Source of the DNA: Allobosea sp.
GTDB taxonomy: Bacteria; Pseudomonadota; Alphaproteobacteria; Rhizobiales; Beijerinckiaceae
Length of the DNA: 64,000 bases
Direction of reading: 5' to 3'
Assembly (NCBI GenBank): GCA_024231975.1
Contig: JAAEQB010000012.1
Coordinates: 372,001 to 436,000 of the forward strand
Shown here: positions 33,746 to 41,628 of the stretch, piece after piece
Layout of the letters: the number at the start of each line of letters is the position of its first letter
Position numbering within the stretch: position 1 is the stretch's first letter
Made by a program: the position numbers and the translations under genes
Notes under the pieces: generated by a model
Told to the model about the DNA's origin: nothing
The model's database searches: none
The model's input: only the letters and a program-made list of their open reading frames with translations

Positions 33746-34021
33746 TCAGCGCGGCCTGATGCGCTGAAGGTGGCAGACCTTAACCCGCCCGCCCCGGCCA
33801 TCCGACCGCCAGGTGCAGCCGGGATTGCGCGGCCGGCCTTCGTAGATGTGGTAGACGCCGCGGTTCCGGCGATCGAAGCGCTGGTTCGAGACATCGTGCC
33901 CGCCGATGCGGACATTGTTGCCGAAACGCACTTCGGCGGCGGCTGGAGCAGCCACCGCCAGAGGAAGCGCCAACGCAGCAAGCGCCAGCAGGGATGTCGC
34001 AAGATGGGCCGATCTCGTCAT
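33746..34021 (-). CDS. Small secreted basic protein, function unknown
   Basis: A 91-residue protein with a signal peptide (MTRSAHLATSLLALAALAL, cleavage near APAAAE). The mature part is basic and polar: RFGNNVRIGGHDVSNQRF, then HIYEGRPRNPGCTW and a C-terminal KVCHLQRIRPR. Two cysteines could form a disulfide. Known only as a conserved hypothetical type. It is 49 bases downstream of the DUF2778 gene on the same strand. Confidence 0.68.
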   Translation of the reverse strand: MTRSAHLATSLLALAALALPLAVAAPAAAEVRFGNNVRIGGHDVSNQRFDRRNRGVYHIYEGRPRNPGCTWRSDGRGGRVKVCHLQRIRPR

Positions 34022-34070
34022 CCGGCGATCAGAACAGCCGCGCTCCAGCGGCGCAAGCCCGGCAGGGCGT

Positions 34071-35204
34071 TCAGCCCCGCCCGCCCACGACGACCAGTTG
34101 CTTGATCTCGCCGCGCAGGAAGGACTGCAGGAAGCGGTCATAGTCCTTCACCGAGACGCAGCCATTCGAGTCGCCACGCGGCCCGAGCAGGTAGTTGTGC
34201 ACCAGCAGGCCGGCACGGCCGAAGATCTTGCCGCTGCCGCCGACCGGATGCATGCGGATGGCGCGCACGCCGTGGAACAGAGCCTCGCGCTCGGTCAGAT
34301 TGTAGACATGCGGCGGCGTCGGCCCCTTCATCCGGACATGGACGAAACGCAGATCGTTCATCATGTCGCCGAGTCCGGAATTGGCCTCCAGCCGCTCGCC
34401 ATTGGGCAGATAAACCACACGCGCGCTGATGTCGTAGACCGCGGTCTTGCCGCTGGCAGCGGGCGTCGCCGACGACATCGGCACGGGCATCGGCGCCGGG
34501 GCGACGGTCAGGCCGCTGCCGCGCCCGCTGCGCTGGGTGATGTCGTCCTGCGGCGCGGCATAGGCGAGGCGCTCGCCCGAGCTCTGCGGCGCATTGGCGT
34601 TCACGCCGAAGAGCTTCTCGAAGAAGTTACGGTTGTCGGCGGCGGGCTCGGCCTTGGCGATGACGTCCTTGCCCTGGCGCGAGGTCGCACGTGTCGCGAC
34701 GCGCGGCTCGGCCGGCGTCGGCAGCTTCAGGTCGGACGGACGCGGCACAGGCCGCGGCGCGATCAGAGCGATCCGCGATGGCTCAGTCGTGGCGGGCTGG
34801 ACTGCTACCACGGTCGTCGCCACGCTCGGGGCGACCGGCTCGGCCGGCGCGATCGAGCCGGTGGTCTCGGGATCGAACACGACCGCCTGCGGAGCGAGCG
34901 CTGCCGACTGGAAACGGCCGGAGAGCGGCGCGCTGTCGGCGAATGATTGCGGGACATAACCAACGACGTAGCCGGGGCGCAGCAGCGGCGTCGCGCCATG
35001 GCTGGCGACTGGATGCGCCTGCGCCTGTCTCTGGATTGGGGGGGCTGCTGTCGCCGCCTGCTCGGCAGGCCTGTTCGACCAGGCCGACACACCCGCCATC
35101 GCGCCGCCGGCGACAGCCACGAGCACGCCGAGACGGATGAAGGGACTGCCACGCCGGCGTTTCAAGCTATAGGAATAGCCAGCAAATTGATTCGAGCTAC
35201 GCAT
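34071..35204 (-). CDS. Membrane-anchored DUF2778 (tlde1-type) L,D-transpeptidase-like protein
   Basis: A 377-residue protein: short basic cytoplasmic start, one membrane helix (about 22-41), a long Ala/Pro/Thr-rich linker to about 230, then a C-terminal DUF2778 domain. The domain carries a transpeptidase-like His336...Ser-Asn-Gly-Cys349 arrangement (HNYLLGPRGDSNGCVS). The same domain is used by the Salmonella type VI effector Tlde1, but here the anchor and periplasmic linker point to a resident cell-wall enzyme. The internal ATG is chosen because the upstream 47 residues of open frame have no membrane or domain features. Confidence 0.8.
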   Translation of the reverse strand: MRSSNQFAGYSYSLKRRRGSPFIRLGVLVAVAGGAMAGVSAWSNRPAEQAATAAPPIQRQAQAHPVASHGATPLLRPGYVVGYVPQSFADSAPLSGRFQSAALAPQAVVFDPETTGSIAPAEPVAPSVATTVVAVQPATTEPSRIALIAPRPVPRPSDLKLPTPAEPRVATRATSRQGKDVIAKAEPAADNRNFFEKLFGVNANAPQSSGERLAYAAPQDDITQRSGRGSGLTVAPAPMPVPMSSATPAASGKTAVYDISARVVYLPNGERLEANSGLGDMMNDLRFVHVRMKGPTPPHVYNLTEREALFHGVRAIRMHPVGGSGKIFGRAGLLVHNYLLGPRGDSNGCVSVKDYDRFLQSFLRGEIKQLVVVGGRG

Positions 35205-35401
35205 ACGCAACGCCTCGGGACACCGTGCAGGCGTCCCGTGACGGCGCAGTACCCTACGCATCTCGCCGTGCGCTCGATCGCGCGTTGGGCAGACCGCAGT
35301 GGCCCGTTCGTCAGTCTCGGGAGGCCCCAACCTCACAAGGCTCATTCAGCCCTTGCTTGGTTAATTCCCGATGAATCAAAACAAATTTACGCAGAGTCAG
35401 T

Positions 35402-35430
35402 CGCGCTGCGGCCAACCGGGCCGCAGCGCG
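35402..35430 (-). terminator. 12-bp perfect hairpin downstream of the VOC dioxygenase gene
   Basis: CGCGCTGCGGCC (35402-35413) and GGCCGCAGCGCG (35419-35430) are exact complements with a 5-base loop, 21 bases past the end of the VOC gene. A TTTT run follows it on the plus strand only, so for the minus-strand gene it may act without a U-tract. Confidence 0.5.
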
Positions 35431-35450
35431 TTTTCGCGGACCTGACCTCG

Positions 35451-36401
35451 TCAGGCCAGAGGCTTGAGACCGGCCTCGATCGCCGCCCGCTTCGACTCCA
35501 GGAAGGGCGGCAGCGACAGCCCCTCGCCCATCGTCTCGAAGGGCTCGTCAGTGGCGAAGCCCGGCCCGTCGCTGGCGATCTCGATCAGCACCCCGTTCGG
35601 CTCGCGCAGATAAAGCGAGCGGAAATAGAAGCGATCGACCGGCCCGCTGTTCGGGTAGCCCGAGGCGCGCAGCCGCTCGGCCCATTCATCGTATTCGCCG
35701 AAGCTCGGTGTGCGCAGCGCCAGGTGATGGACTCCGCCGGCGCCTTCGCGCGCCGGAGACAGGCCTGGTTCGACCGCGACATGGAGCTCGGCGGCCGGGC
35801 CGCCCTCGCCGATCCGGAAAACGTGGATGTCGCCGGTAGCGTGGGCCGCGTCGCGATAATCCGCGAGGCGCTCCAGCCCGAGCAGCTTGGTCAGGACGAG
35901 CTCGGTCCGCTCGATCTGCGGCACCGAGATCGTCACCGGACCAAGGCCACGAATCTGATGCTCGGCCGGAACCGGGCTCTTCTCCCAGGCGACGAAGGGG
36001 ATCGTGCCGCCATCGACGACGAGCGTCAGGCGCTGGCCTTCCGGATCCTCGAAATCGAGTGCGGCGCGGCCATTGAGCAGGCGCGTGTCAGAGACCGCCA
36101 CGCCGGCCGCCGTCAGCCGCTCACGCCAGAAGTCGAGCGAGGCTTCGCTGGCGACCCGGAGCGAGGTGCGCGTGATCGAATGCGTGCCGCGCTTGGCCGG
36201 AGACGTAGGCCAATCGAAGAAGGTCAGGTCGGTTCCGGGCGAGCCGGCGCCATCGGCATAGAACAGGTGGTAGGCGGAGGTGTCGTCCTGGTTCACCGTC
36301 TTCTTGACCAGGCGCAGGCCGAGCGTCTCGACATAGAAGCGCCGGTTCTGGGCTGCCTGTGCGGTGATGGCGGTGACATGGTGGATGCCGGTGAGCTGCA
36401 T
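35451..36401 (-). CDS. VOC-family ring-cleaving dioxygenase-like protein (MhqO/YkcA type)
   Basis: A 316-residue protein with two vicinal-oxygen-chelate modules (about 4-150 and 155-290). Candidate metal ligands are His in the N-terminal TGIHHV, His in GGVHHLALRT (about 220) and Glu in NGVLIEIASD (about 270). Related proteins respond to quinones or open hydroquinone rings; the substrate is not known here. The ATG at MQLTGIHHV is chosen, since the fold begins at once and the upstream 33 residues are unrelated. A palindrome about 106 bases upstream may be an operator. Confidence 0.85.
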   Translation of the reverse strand: MQLTGIHHVTAITAQAAQNRRFYVETLGLRLVKKTVNQDDTSAYHLFYADGAGSPGTDLTFFDWPTSPAKRGTHSITRTSLRVASEASLDFWRERLTAAGVAVSDTRLLNGRAALDFEDPEGQRLTLVVDGGTIPFVAWEKSPVPAEHQIRGLGPVTISVPQIERTELVLTKLLGLERLADYRDAAHATGDIHVFRIGEGGPAAELHVAVEPGLSPAREGAGGVHHLALRTPSFGEYDEWAERLRASGYPNSGPVDRFYFRSLYLREPNGVLIEIASDGPGFATDEPFETMGEGLSLPPFLESKRAAIEAGLKPLA

Positions 36402-36506
36402 GGTGCGGGCCCCTTGGTTGCGCACCTCATCTGACGAGGCGCTTGCGTTGCCCACCGATATAGTCTTTGCGCCCACGCCATGAAGGCGGCATCGAGCCAA
36501 TCATAA

Positions 36507-36522
36507 ATTGCGCAAGTGCAAT
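36507..36522. promoter_or_regulatory. Palindromic site ATTGCGCAAGTGCAAT upstream of the VOC dioxygenase
   Basis: Arms ATTGC and GCAAT flank a 6-base centre, in an AT-rich stretch in front of the VOC gene. Size and composition fit a MarR-type operator, as seen for quinone-responsive dioxygenases, but no regulator gene is adjacent. Confidence 0.3.
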
Positions 36523-36530
36523 ATCATCCT

Positions 36531-36830
36531 CTAATTCTTCGGCGTCGATTGCTTCGGTGCGCTGCTCTTGTCACCGGGAGATGGCGGCGTGGTGCAATCC
36601 TGCGGCTTGTTCTTGCAGTCATAGACCATGGTCGGCGCCGCCGACTGCCCGGCCTGTCCGGCCGACGGCAGGATCATGTTCTGACCCTTGTCGACCTGGC
36701 TCGGATGCGTGGTCTTGGGGCCGACGCCTGAATTGTCCGGCTGCTTGGTGGCTTGAGGCGTCTGCGCCACGGCGGCGGCCGTGAGCGCGACCGTCGTCAG
36801 CAGGGCGAGTATCGTCATCCTGGCAGTCAT
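36531..36830 (-). CDS. Small secreted protein, function unknown
   Basis: A 99-residue protein with a signal peptide (MTARMTILALLTTVALTAAA, cleavage near AVAQT). The mature part is polar and Pro/Gln/Ser rich with a DCKNKPQDC segment whose two cysteines could pair. GGAGATTTGCC precedes the ATG. No family recognised. Confidence 0.65.
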   Translation of the reverse strand: MTARMTILALLTTVALTAAAVAQTPQATKQPDNSGVGPKTTHPSQVDKGQNMILPSAGQAGQSAAPTMVYDCKNKPQDCTTPPSPGDKSSAPKQSTPKN

Positions 36831-36896
36831 GGCAAATCTCCGAACCTGATCAATGAGTTCGAAGATCAACCTTCGGCCGCGAGATCGGGTTCCCGA

Positions 36897-39260
36897 TTAT
36901 TCCGCCGCTCGTGCTGCCGGCGCAGTCGTCGCATCGGCCGGCGCATCGCCATGCCGGCTCGGCTTGGCCTTGAGTTTGAGTTCCTGCAGTTCCTCGCGCT
37001 CGCGCGGCGTGTTGCGCATAAGCTGGTCTTTGCCGGGCTGGTATTGCACCGGCTGGGCAACGTCGGCGCCGTACCAGGCGGCGGCACGCAGCACGAAGGA
37101 CGGATCGGCCAGATGCGGCCTGCCGAGTGCGACCAGATCGGCGCGGCCGGCGGCGACGATGGTGTTGGCCTGGTCGGCCGAGGTGATGGCGCCGACGCAC
37201 ATGGTCGCGACGCCAGCCTCGTTGCGGATGCGGTCCGCGAACGGGGTCTGGAACATGCGGCCATAGAGCGGGCGGGCCCGCGGCGTGGTCTGCCCGGTCG
37301 AGACGTCGACGAGATCGCAGCCGGCCTCAGCGAAGGCCTCGGAGATCGCAACCGAATCCTCGGCGCTGATGCCGCCCTCCTGCCAATCCGTAGCCGAGAT
37401 GCGCACCGACATCGGCCTGTCGGCCGGCCAGGCCAGGCGCAGCGCAGCAAAGACTTCGAGCGGAAAGCGCAGACGTTTTTCGAGCGAGCCGCCATAGGCG
37501 TCGCTGCGCTGATTGGTCAGCGGCGAGAGGAAGCTCGCCAGCAGATAGCCATGGGCGCAGTGCAGCTCCAGCATATCGAAGCCGGCGCGCAGGCCGCGCT
37601 TTGCTGCCGCAACGAAGTCGGCCTTGACCCGGTCCATGTCGGCGCGGGTCATCTCGCGCGGAATTTGGCTCTCCGGGTAGTACGGCAGCGGCGAGGCCGA
37701 GACGATCGGCCAGGCGCCCTCGGCGAGTGGGCGGTCCATCCCGTCCCACATCAGCTTGCTTGCGCCTTTTCGGCCGGCATGGCCGAGTTGCAGGCAGATC
37801 TTCGCGGCGGAGTTGGCGTGGACGAAGTCGACGATGCGCTTCCAGGCCGCTTCCTGCGTGTCGTTGTAGAGGCCGGTGCATCCGGGGGTGATGCGGGCAT
37901 CGGCCGAAACGCAAGTCATCTCGGTGAAGACGAGCCCTGCCCCGCCGATGGCGCGGGCCCCGTAATGCATCAGGTGCCAGTCGCCCGGCAGACCCTCCTC
38001 AGCCGAGTACTGGCACATCGGCGAGACGACGAAGCGGTTCGCCAGCTTCATCTCGCGCAGATGGAGGGGCTGGAAAGCCGGCGGCACCGGCGTGCCGTCG
38101 CGGCGCGTCGCTTGGGCGGCGCCGAGATCGTCGGCAACCAGCCTGTCGATCGCCGCGACGAACTCCGGGGCGCGCAGAGCGAGGTTGTCGTAGGTGATCG
38201 CCTTGGAGCGGGTCATCAGGCCGAAGGCGAAGCGCAACGGCTCGAAATCCCAGAAGCGCTTGAGCTGCTCGAACCAGACCAGCGAGACGTCGGCGGCATG
38301 CTGGGTCTTTTCGACCTCCTCGCGCCGCCCGGTCTCGAAGGCAGCGAGCGCCGCCTTGACGTCGAGCCCGGCGCGGTGGAAGGCGCGGTGCAGCGCGATC
38401 GAATCCTCCATGGCGAGCTTGGTGCCGGAGCCGATCGAGAAATGCGCCGTCGCCTTGGCGTCGCCGAGCAGCACGACATTGTCGACCACCCAATTGCTGC
38501 AGCGGATCATCGGGAATTGGCGCCAGAGCGAGCGATTGGCGATCAGCCTGTGGCCCTGCAATTCCTCGGCGAAGACCTCCTCCAGGAAAGCGGCCGTGCC
38601 GGCTTCATCCAGGCCTTCCAGCCCGGCGCGGGCGAAGGTCTCGGGGTCGGTCTCCAGCACCCAGGTCGATTGCCCCGGCTCGTACTGGTAGCAATGGGCG
38701 ATGAAGACGCCATGCTGCGTCTGCTTGAAGAAGAAGGTGAAGGCGTCGAAGGGCCGGGTCGAACCCATCCAGACGAAGCGGTTCGGCCGCAGATCGACCT
38801 GCGGCGCGAAGCGCTCGCGGTCACCCTCGCGGATGCGGCTGTTGATGCCGTCGGCGGCAACGACGAGATCGTAGTCGCGCTTCAACGCCGCGACATCCTC
38901 GATCTCCTGCGAGAAGGTGAGCTTGACGCCGACCTGGCGCGCCCGCTCCTGCAGCAGCATCAGCAGCGTGCGGCGCGAGCAGCCGCAGAAGCCGTTGCCG
39001 GGGACGCGGCGGACCGTGCCTTTGAAATGGATCTCGATATCGTCCCAATAGGCGAAGCTGCGGACGATCGCCTCATAGCTCGGCAGGTCGGCCGCCTTGA
39101 ACAGGTCGAGCGTCTGGTCGGAGAACACGACGCCGAAGCCGAAGGTGTCGTCGGGGCGGTTGCGCTCGAAGACAGTCACGTCGAGCTCGGGCCAGTCCCG
39201 CTTCATCAGCAGCGCGTAATAGAGGCCTGCCGGCCCGCCGCCTACCACCGCAATGCGCAT
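36897..39260 (-). CDS. Bifunctional aryl-CoA monooxygenase/reductase (2-aminobenzoyl-CoA monooxygenase/reductase or salicylyl-CoA 5-hydroxylase type)
   Basis: A 787-residue two-domain flavoprotein. Residues 1-385 form a FAD monooxygenase (VVGGGPAGLYYALL at 5-18; the second FAD motif includes LLGDAKATAHFSIGSG around 265-280). Residues about 395-770 form an Old Yellow Enzyme-type domain (NRFVVSPMCQYSA, HYGARAIGG, LQLGHAGRK). This fusion is known from 2-aminobenzoyl-CoA monooxygenase/reductase, which hydroxylates and then reduces the ring, and from proteins labelled bifunctional salicylyl-CoA 5-hydroxylase. A divergent CoA ligase and beta-oxidation-type genes support an aryl-CoA substrate. GCCAAGGAGGGTGTC precedes the ATG. 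Confidence 0.88.
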   Translation of the reverse strand: MRIAVVGGGPAGLYYALLMKRDWPELDVTVFERNRPDDTFGFGVVFSDQTLDLFKAADLPSYEAIVRSFAYWDDIEIHFKGTVRRVPGNGFCGCSRRTLLMLLQERARQVGVKLTFSQEIEDVAALKRDYDLVVAADGINSRIREGDRERFAPQVDLRPNRFVWMGSTRPFDAFTFFFKQTQHGVFIAHCYQYEPGQSTWVLETDPETFARAGLEGLDEAGTAAFLEEVFAEELQGHRLIANRSLWRQFPMIRCSNWVVDNVVLLGDAKATAHFSIGSGTKLAMEDSIALHRAFHRAGLDVKAALAAFETGRREEVEKTQHAADVSLVWFEQLKRFWDFEPLRFAFGLMTRSKAITYDNLALRAPEFVAAIDRLVADDLGAAQATRRDGTPVPPAFQPLHLREMKLANRFVVSPMCQYSAEEGLPGDWHLMHYGARAIGGAGLVFTEMTCVSADARITPGCTGLYNDTQEAAWKRIVDFVHANSAAKICLQLGHAGRKGASKLMWDGMDRPLAEGAWPIVSASPLPYYPESQIPREMTRADMDRVKADFVAAAKRGLRAGFDMLELHCAHGYLLASFLSPLTNQRSDAYGGSLEKRLRFPLEVFAALRLAWPADRPMSVRISATDWQEGGISAEDSVAISEAFAEAGCDLVDVSTGQTTPRARPLYGRMFQTPFADRIRNEAGVATMCVGAITSADQANTIVAAGRADLVALGRPHLADPSFVLRAAAWYGADVAQPVQYQPGKDQLMRNTPREREELQELKLKAKPSRHGDAPADATTAPAARAAE

Positions 39261-39285
39261 GACACCCTCCTTGGCTCGCAAAATC

Positions 39286-39301
39286 ATTTTAAACCTAAAA
39301 T
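39286..39301. promoter_or_regulatory. Candidate MarR operator, site 1
   Basis: ATTTTAAACCTAAAAT has perfect 6-bp arms (ATTTTA/TAAAAT). It lies 25 bases upstream of the monooxygenase start and matches site 2 at 13 of 16 positions. It probably binds the MarR protein encoded at 40252-40797. Confidence 0.55.
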
Positions 39302-39442
39302 AATTTTGGCTCAAGCCTCCGGTCAGAAGTTAGCGTCGAGCCGCTGATCACACTGGCGAAACTCAACGTGAACATGCATAAAACCCTGATATTTCGGATT
39401 ATTCTGTGCCAACGTGCAACTCCCCCTCGCCTCTTGCAAAAT

Positions 39443-39458
39443 GTTTCAGACCTAAAAT
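39443..39458. promoter_or_regulatory. Candidate MarR operator, site 2
   Basis: GTTTCAGACCTAAAAT lies 29 bases upstream of the SDR gene start, in the leader of the rightward operon. It shares the 9-mer ACCTAAAAT and 13 of 16 positions with site 1. Confidence 0.5.
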
Positions 39459-39487
39459 ATATTGACTGCCAAGAGGGAGTGAACGGC

Positions 39488-40249
39488 ATGGCATCGGCTC
39501 TGGCGGGACAGCATGCCCTGGTGAGTGGCGGCGGACGCGGCATTGGCCGCGCTATCGCTTCCAGTCTGCGCCAGGCCGGTGCCCGCGTCTCGATCATCGG
39601 CCGCAATGACGGCATCCTGCAACAGGCCGTGCTCGCCGGTGTCGCCGATGCCGCCCACTCCGTCGATGTCACCGACGAAGCAGCGGTGCGCGAGGTGATG
39701 GCCGGGCTCGCGGCGGGGCAGCCCTTCGACATCGTCGTCGCCAATGCCGGCGCGGCCGAAAGCGCCAGCTTCCAACGCAGCGACGCCGACCTGTTCCGGC
39801 GCATGGTCGAGATCAACCTGATCGGCACGGTGAACTGCTTCCGCCCGGCCCTGCCCGGCATGACCGAGCGCCGCTCCGGCCGGCTGATCGCCATCGCCTC
39901 CACTGCGGGCCATCGCGGCTATGCTTACGTCTCCGCCTACGTCGCCGCCAAGCACGCGGTCGTCGGCCTCGTGCGCTCGCTGGCGCTGGAGACGGCGCGC
40001 AGCGGGGTCACCGTCAACGCCGTCTGCCCCGGATATACCGATACCGACATGGTCGCGAGCAGCCTGACGACCATCGCGGCCAAGACCGGCAAGAGCCGCG
40101 AGGAAGCGCTGGCTGAGCTGACCAAGGACAATCCGCAGCACCGGCTGATCACGCCGGAGGAAGTCGCGGCCGCAGTCCTCAATCTCTGTGGCCCACAGAG
40201 CCGCGGCATCACCGGCCAATCCGTCCTGATCAATGGCGGGGAGTTCTGA
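39488..40249 (+). CDS. Short-chain dehydrogenase/reductase
   Basis: A 253-residue classical SDR. The NAD(P) motif SGGGRGIG is at 13-20, NAG around 88-90, the catalytic Tyr/Lys pair in SAYVAAK (about 150-156), and the C-terminal QSVLINGGEF typical of 3-oxoacyl or 3-hydroxyacyl-CoA dehydrogenases. As first gene of the aromatic CoA operon it probably oxidises a hydroxyacyl-CoA intermediate. Start chosen at the ATG after GAGGGAGTGAACGGC; a frame starting 40 residues earlier would run through the operator. Confidence 0.88.
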   Translation: MASALAGQHALVSGGGRGIGRAIASSLRQAGARVSIIGRNDGILQQAVLAGVADAAHSVDVTDEAAVREVMAGLAAGQPFDIVVANAGAAESASFQRSDADLFRRMVEINLIGTVNCFRPALPGMTERRSGRLIAIASTAGHRGYAYVSAYVAAKHAVVGLVRSLALETARSGVTVNAVCPGYTDTDMVASSLTTIAAKTGKSREEALAELTKDNPQHRLITPEEVAAAVLNLCGPQSRGITGQSVLINGGEF

Positions 40250-40251
40250 TC

Positions 40252-40797
40252 ATGGAGATTCCGTCCACCGCCCCCCTGCTCGACCGCGAGACCAAGGCGA
40301 GCGAGCGCCCCGGCGACCACAAGGACGAGCTTCGGCTCTGGCTGCGGATGCTGACCTGCTCGACCCTGATCGAGAGCGAGATCCGCACCAGGCTGCGCGA
40401 AGAGTTCAAGACGACGTTGCCGCGCTTCGACCTGATGGCGCAGCTGGAGAAATCGACGACCGGCATGACCGTCGGCGAGGTCTCGCAGCGGCTGATGGTC
40501 TCGAACGGCAACGTCACGGCGGTCGTCGCCGGCCTGCTCGCCGACGGGCTGGTCGACAAGCGCCCGGCGGCGCAGGACCGGCGCGTCCAGGTCCTGACGC
40601 TGACCGCCCAGGGCCGGCGCGCCTTCAAGGCGATGGCCGAGCGTCATGAGGACTGGATCGCTGAGCTCTTCGCCGGCCTTGGACCGACCGAGATCGGCCA
40701 GCTCTTCCGCCTGCTCGGCGGGGTCAAGACCTCGCTGCACCAGGCCATCAGCAACCGCCAGAACGGCACGCCGACCGCGGCGGGAGAGAACGAATGA
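40252..40797 (+). CDS. MarR-family transcriptional regulator
   Basis: A 181-residue MarR protein with a winged helix at about 55-125: DLMAQLEKS, VGEVSQRLMVSNGNVTAVVAGL as the helix-turn-helix, and the DRRVQVLTLT wing. MarR proteins in aromatic-CoA clusters usually repress until the aryl-CoA binds. It begins 3 bases after the SDR gene and overlaps the enoyl-CoA hydratase gene by 4 bases, so it is co-expressed and likely autoregulated through the two sites at 39286 and 39443. Confidence 0.92.
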   Translation: MEIPSTAPLLDRETKASERPGDHKDELRLWLRMLTCSTLIESEIRTRLREEFKTTLPRFDLMAQLEKSTTGMTVGEVSQRLMVSNGNVTAVVAGLLADGLVDKRPAAQDRRVQVLTLTAQGRRAFKAMAERHEDWIAELFAGLGPTEIGQLFRLLGGVKTSLHQAISNRQNGTPTAAGENE

Positions 40798-41627
40798 CCA
40801 GCGCCAACCCTGTCACCTTGCCGCTCTCCGGCTTCACGCCGCAGCATTTCCAGCTCTCGGTCGCCGGCAAGGTCGCGACCGTGACGCTGAACCGGCCTGA
40901 GAAGAAGAACCCGCTGACCTTCGAGAGCTATCGCGAGCTCACCGATTTCTTCCTGGCGGCGCAGAAGGAGGAGGCGGTCAAGGCGATCGTGGTCACCGGC
41001 GCCGGCGGCAACTTCTCCTCGGGCGGCGATGTCTTCGAGATCATCGGGCCGCTGGTGGCGATGGACACCAAGGACCTGCTGAAGTTCACCCGGATGACCG
41101 GCGAGCTGGTCAAGTCGATGCGCGCCTGCCCGCAGCCCGTGGTCGCCGCGATCGACGGCATCTGCGCCGGCGCCGGCGCGATCATCGCCATGGCTTCGGA
41201 CCTGCGTCTCGGCACGGCCGAGACCAAGATCGCCTTCCTGTTCAACCGCGTCGGCCTCGCCGGCTGCGACATGGGCGCCTGTGCGATGCTGCCGCGCATC
41301 ATCGGCCAGGGCCGCGCTGCCGAATTGCTCTACACCGGCCGGGTGCTCAAGGGCGAGGAGGGCGAGCGCTGGGGCTTCCTCAATCGACTGATCGCCCGCG
41401 AGAGCGTGCTCGCCGAGGCGCAGGCGCTCGCCACCGAGCTCGCCGACGGGCCGACCTTCGCCAACGCCATGACCAAGCGCATGCTCGAAATGGAATGGGC
41501 GATGTCGGTCGAATCCGCGATCGAGGCGGAAGCGGTGGCGCAGGCTTTGTGCATGCAGACCGAGGACTTCGCCCGCGCCTACCACGCCTTCGCCGAGAAG
41601 CGGAAGCCGGTGTTCGAGGGCAACTGA
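40794..41627 (+). CDS. Enoyl-CoA hydratase/isomerase family protein
   Basis: A 277-residue crotonase-fold protein. The first oxyanion-hole region is GAGGNFSSGGDVFEI (about 68-82), the second IDGICAGAGAIIAMASD (about 118-134), and the C-terminal helix has AYHAFAEKRKPVFEG. It likely hydrates a ring-derived or ring-opened enoyl-CoA in the aromatic pathway. It is two bases from the acyl-CoA dehydrogenase gene and overlaps marR by 4 bases. Confidence 0.9.
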   Translation: MTSANPVTLPLSGFTPQHFQLSVAGKVATVTLNRPEKKNPLTFESYRELTDFFLAAQKEEAVKAIVVTGAGGNFSSGGDVFEIIGPLVAMDTKDLLKFTRMTGELVKSMRACPQPVVAAIDGICAGAGAIIAMASDLRLGTAETKIAFLFNRVGLAGCDMGACAMLPRIIGQGRAAELLYTGRVLKGEEGERWGFLNRLIARESVLAEAQALATELADGPTFANAMTKRMLEMEWAMSVESAIEAEAVAQALCMQTEDFARAYHAFAEKRKPVFEGN

Positions 41628-41628
41628 G

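Noticed and set aside
36753..39347. An 864-codon open frame opposite the aryl-CoA monooxygenase/reductase
   Set aside because: Antisense to a gene with FAD and Old Yellow Enzyme motifs; no ribosome binding site or domain.
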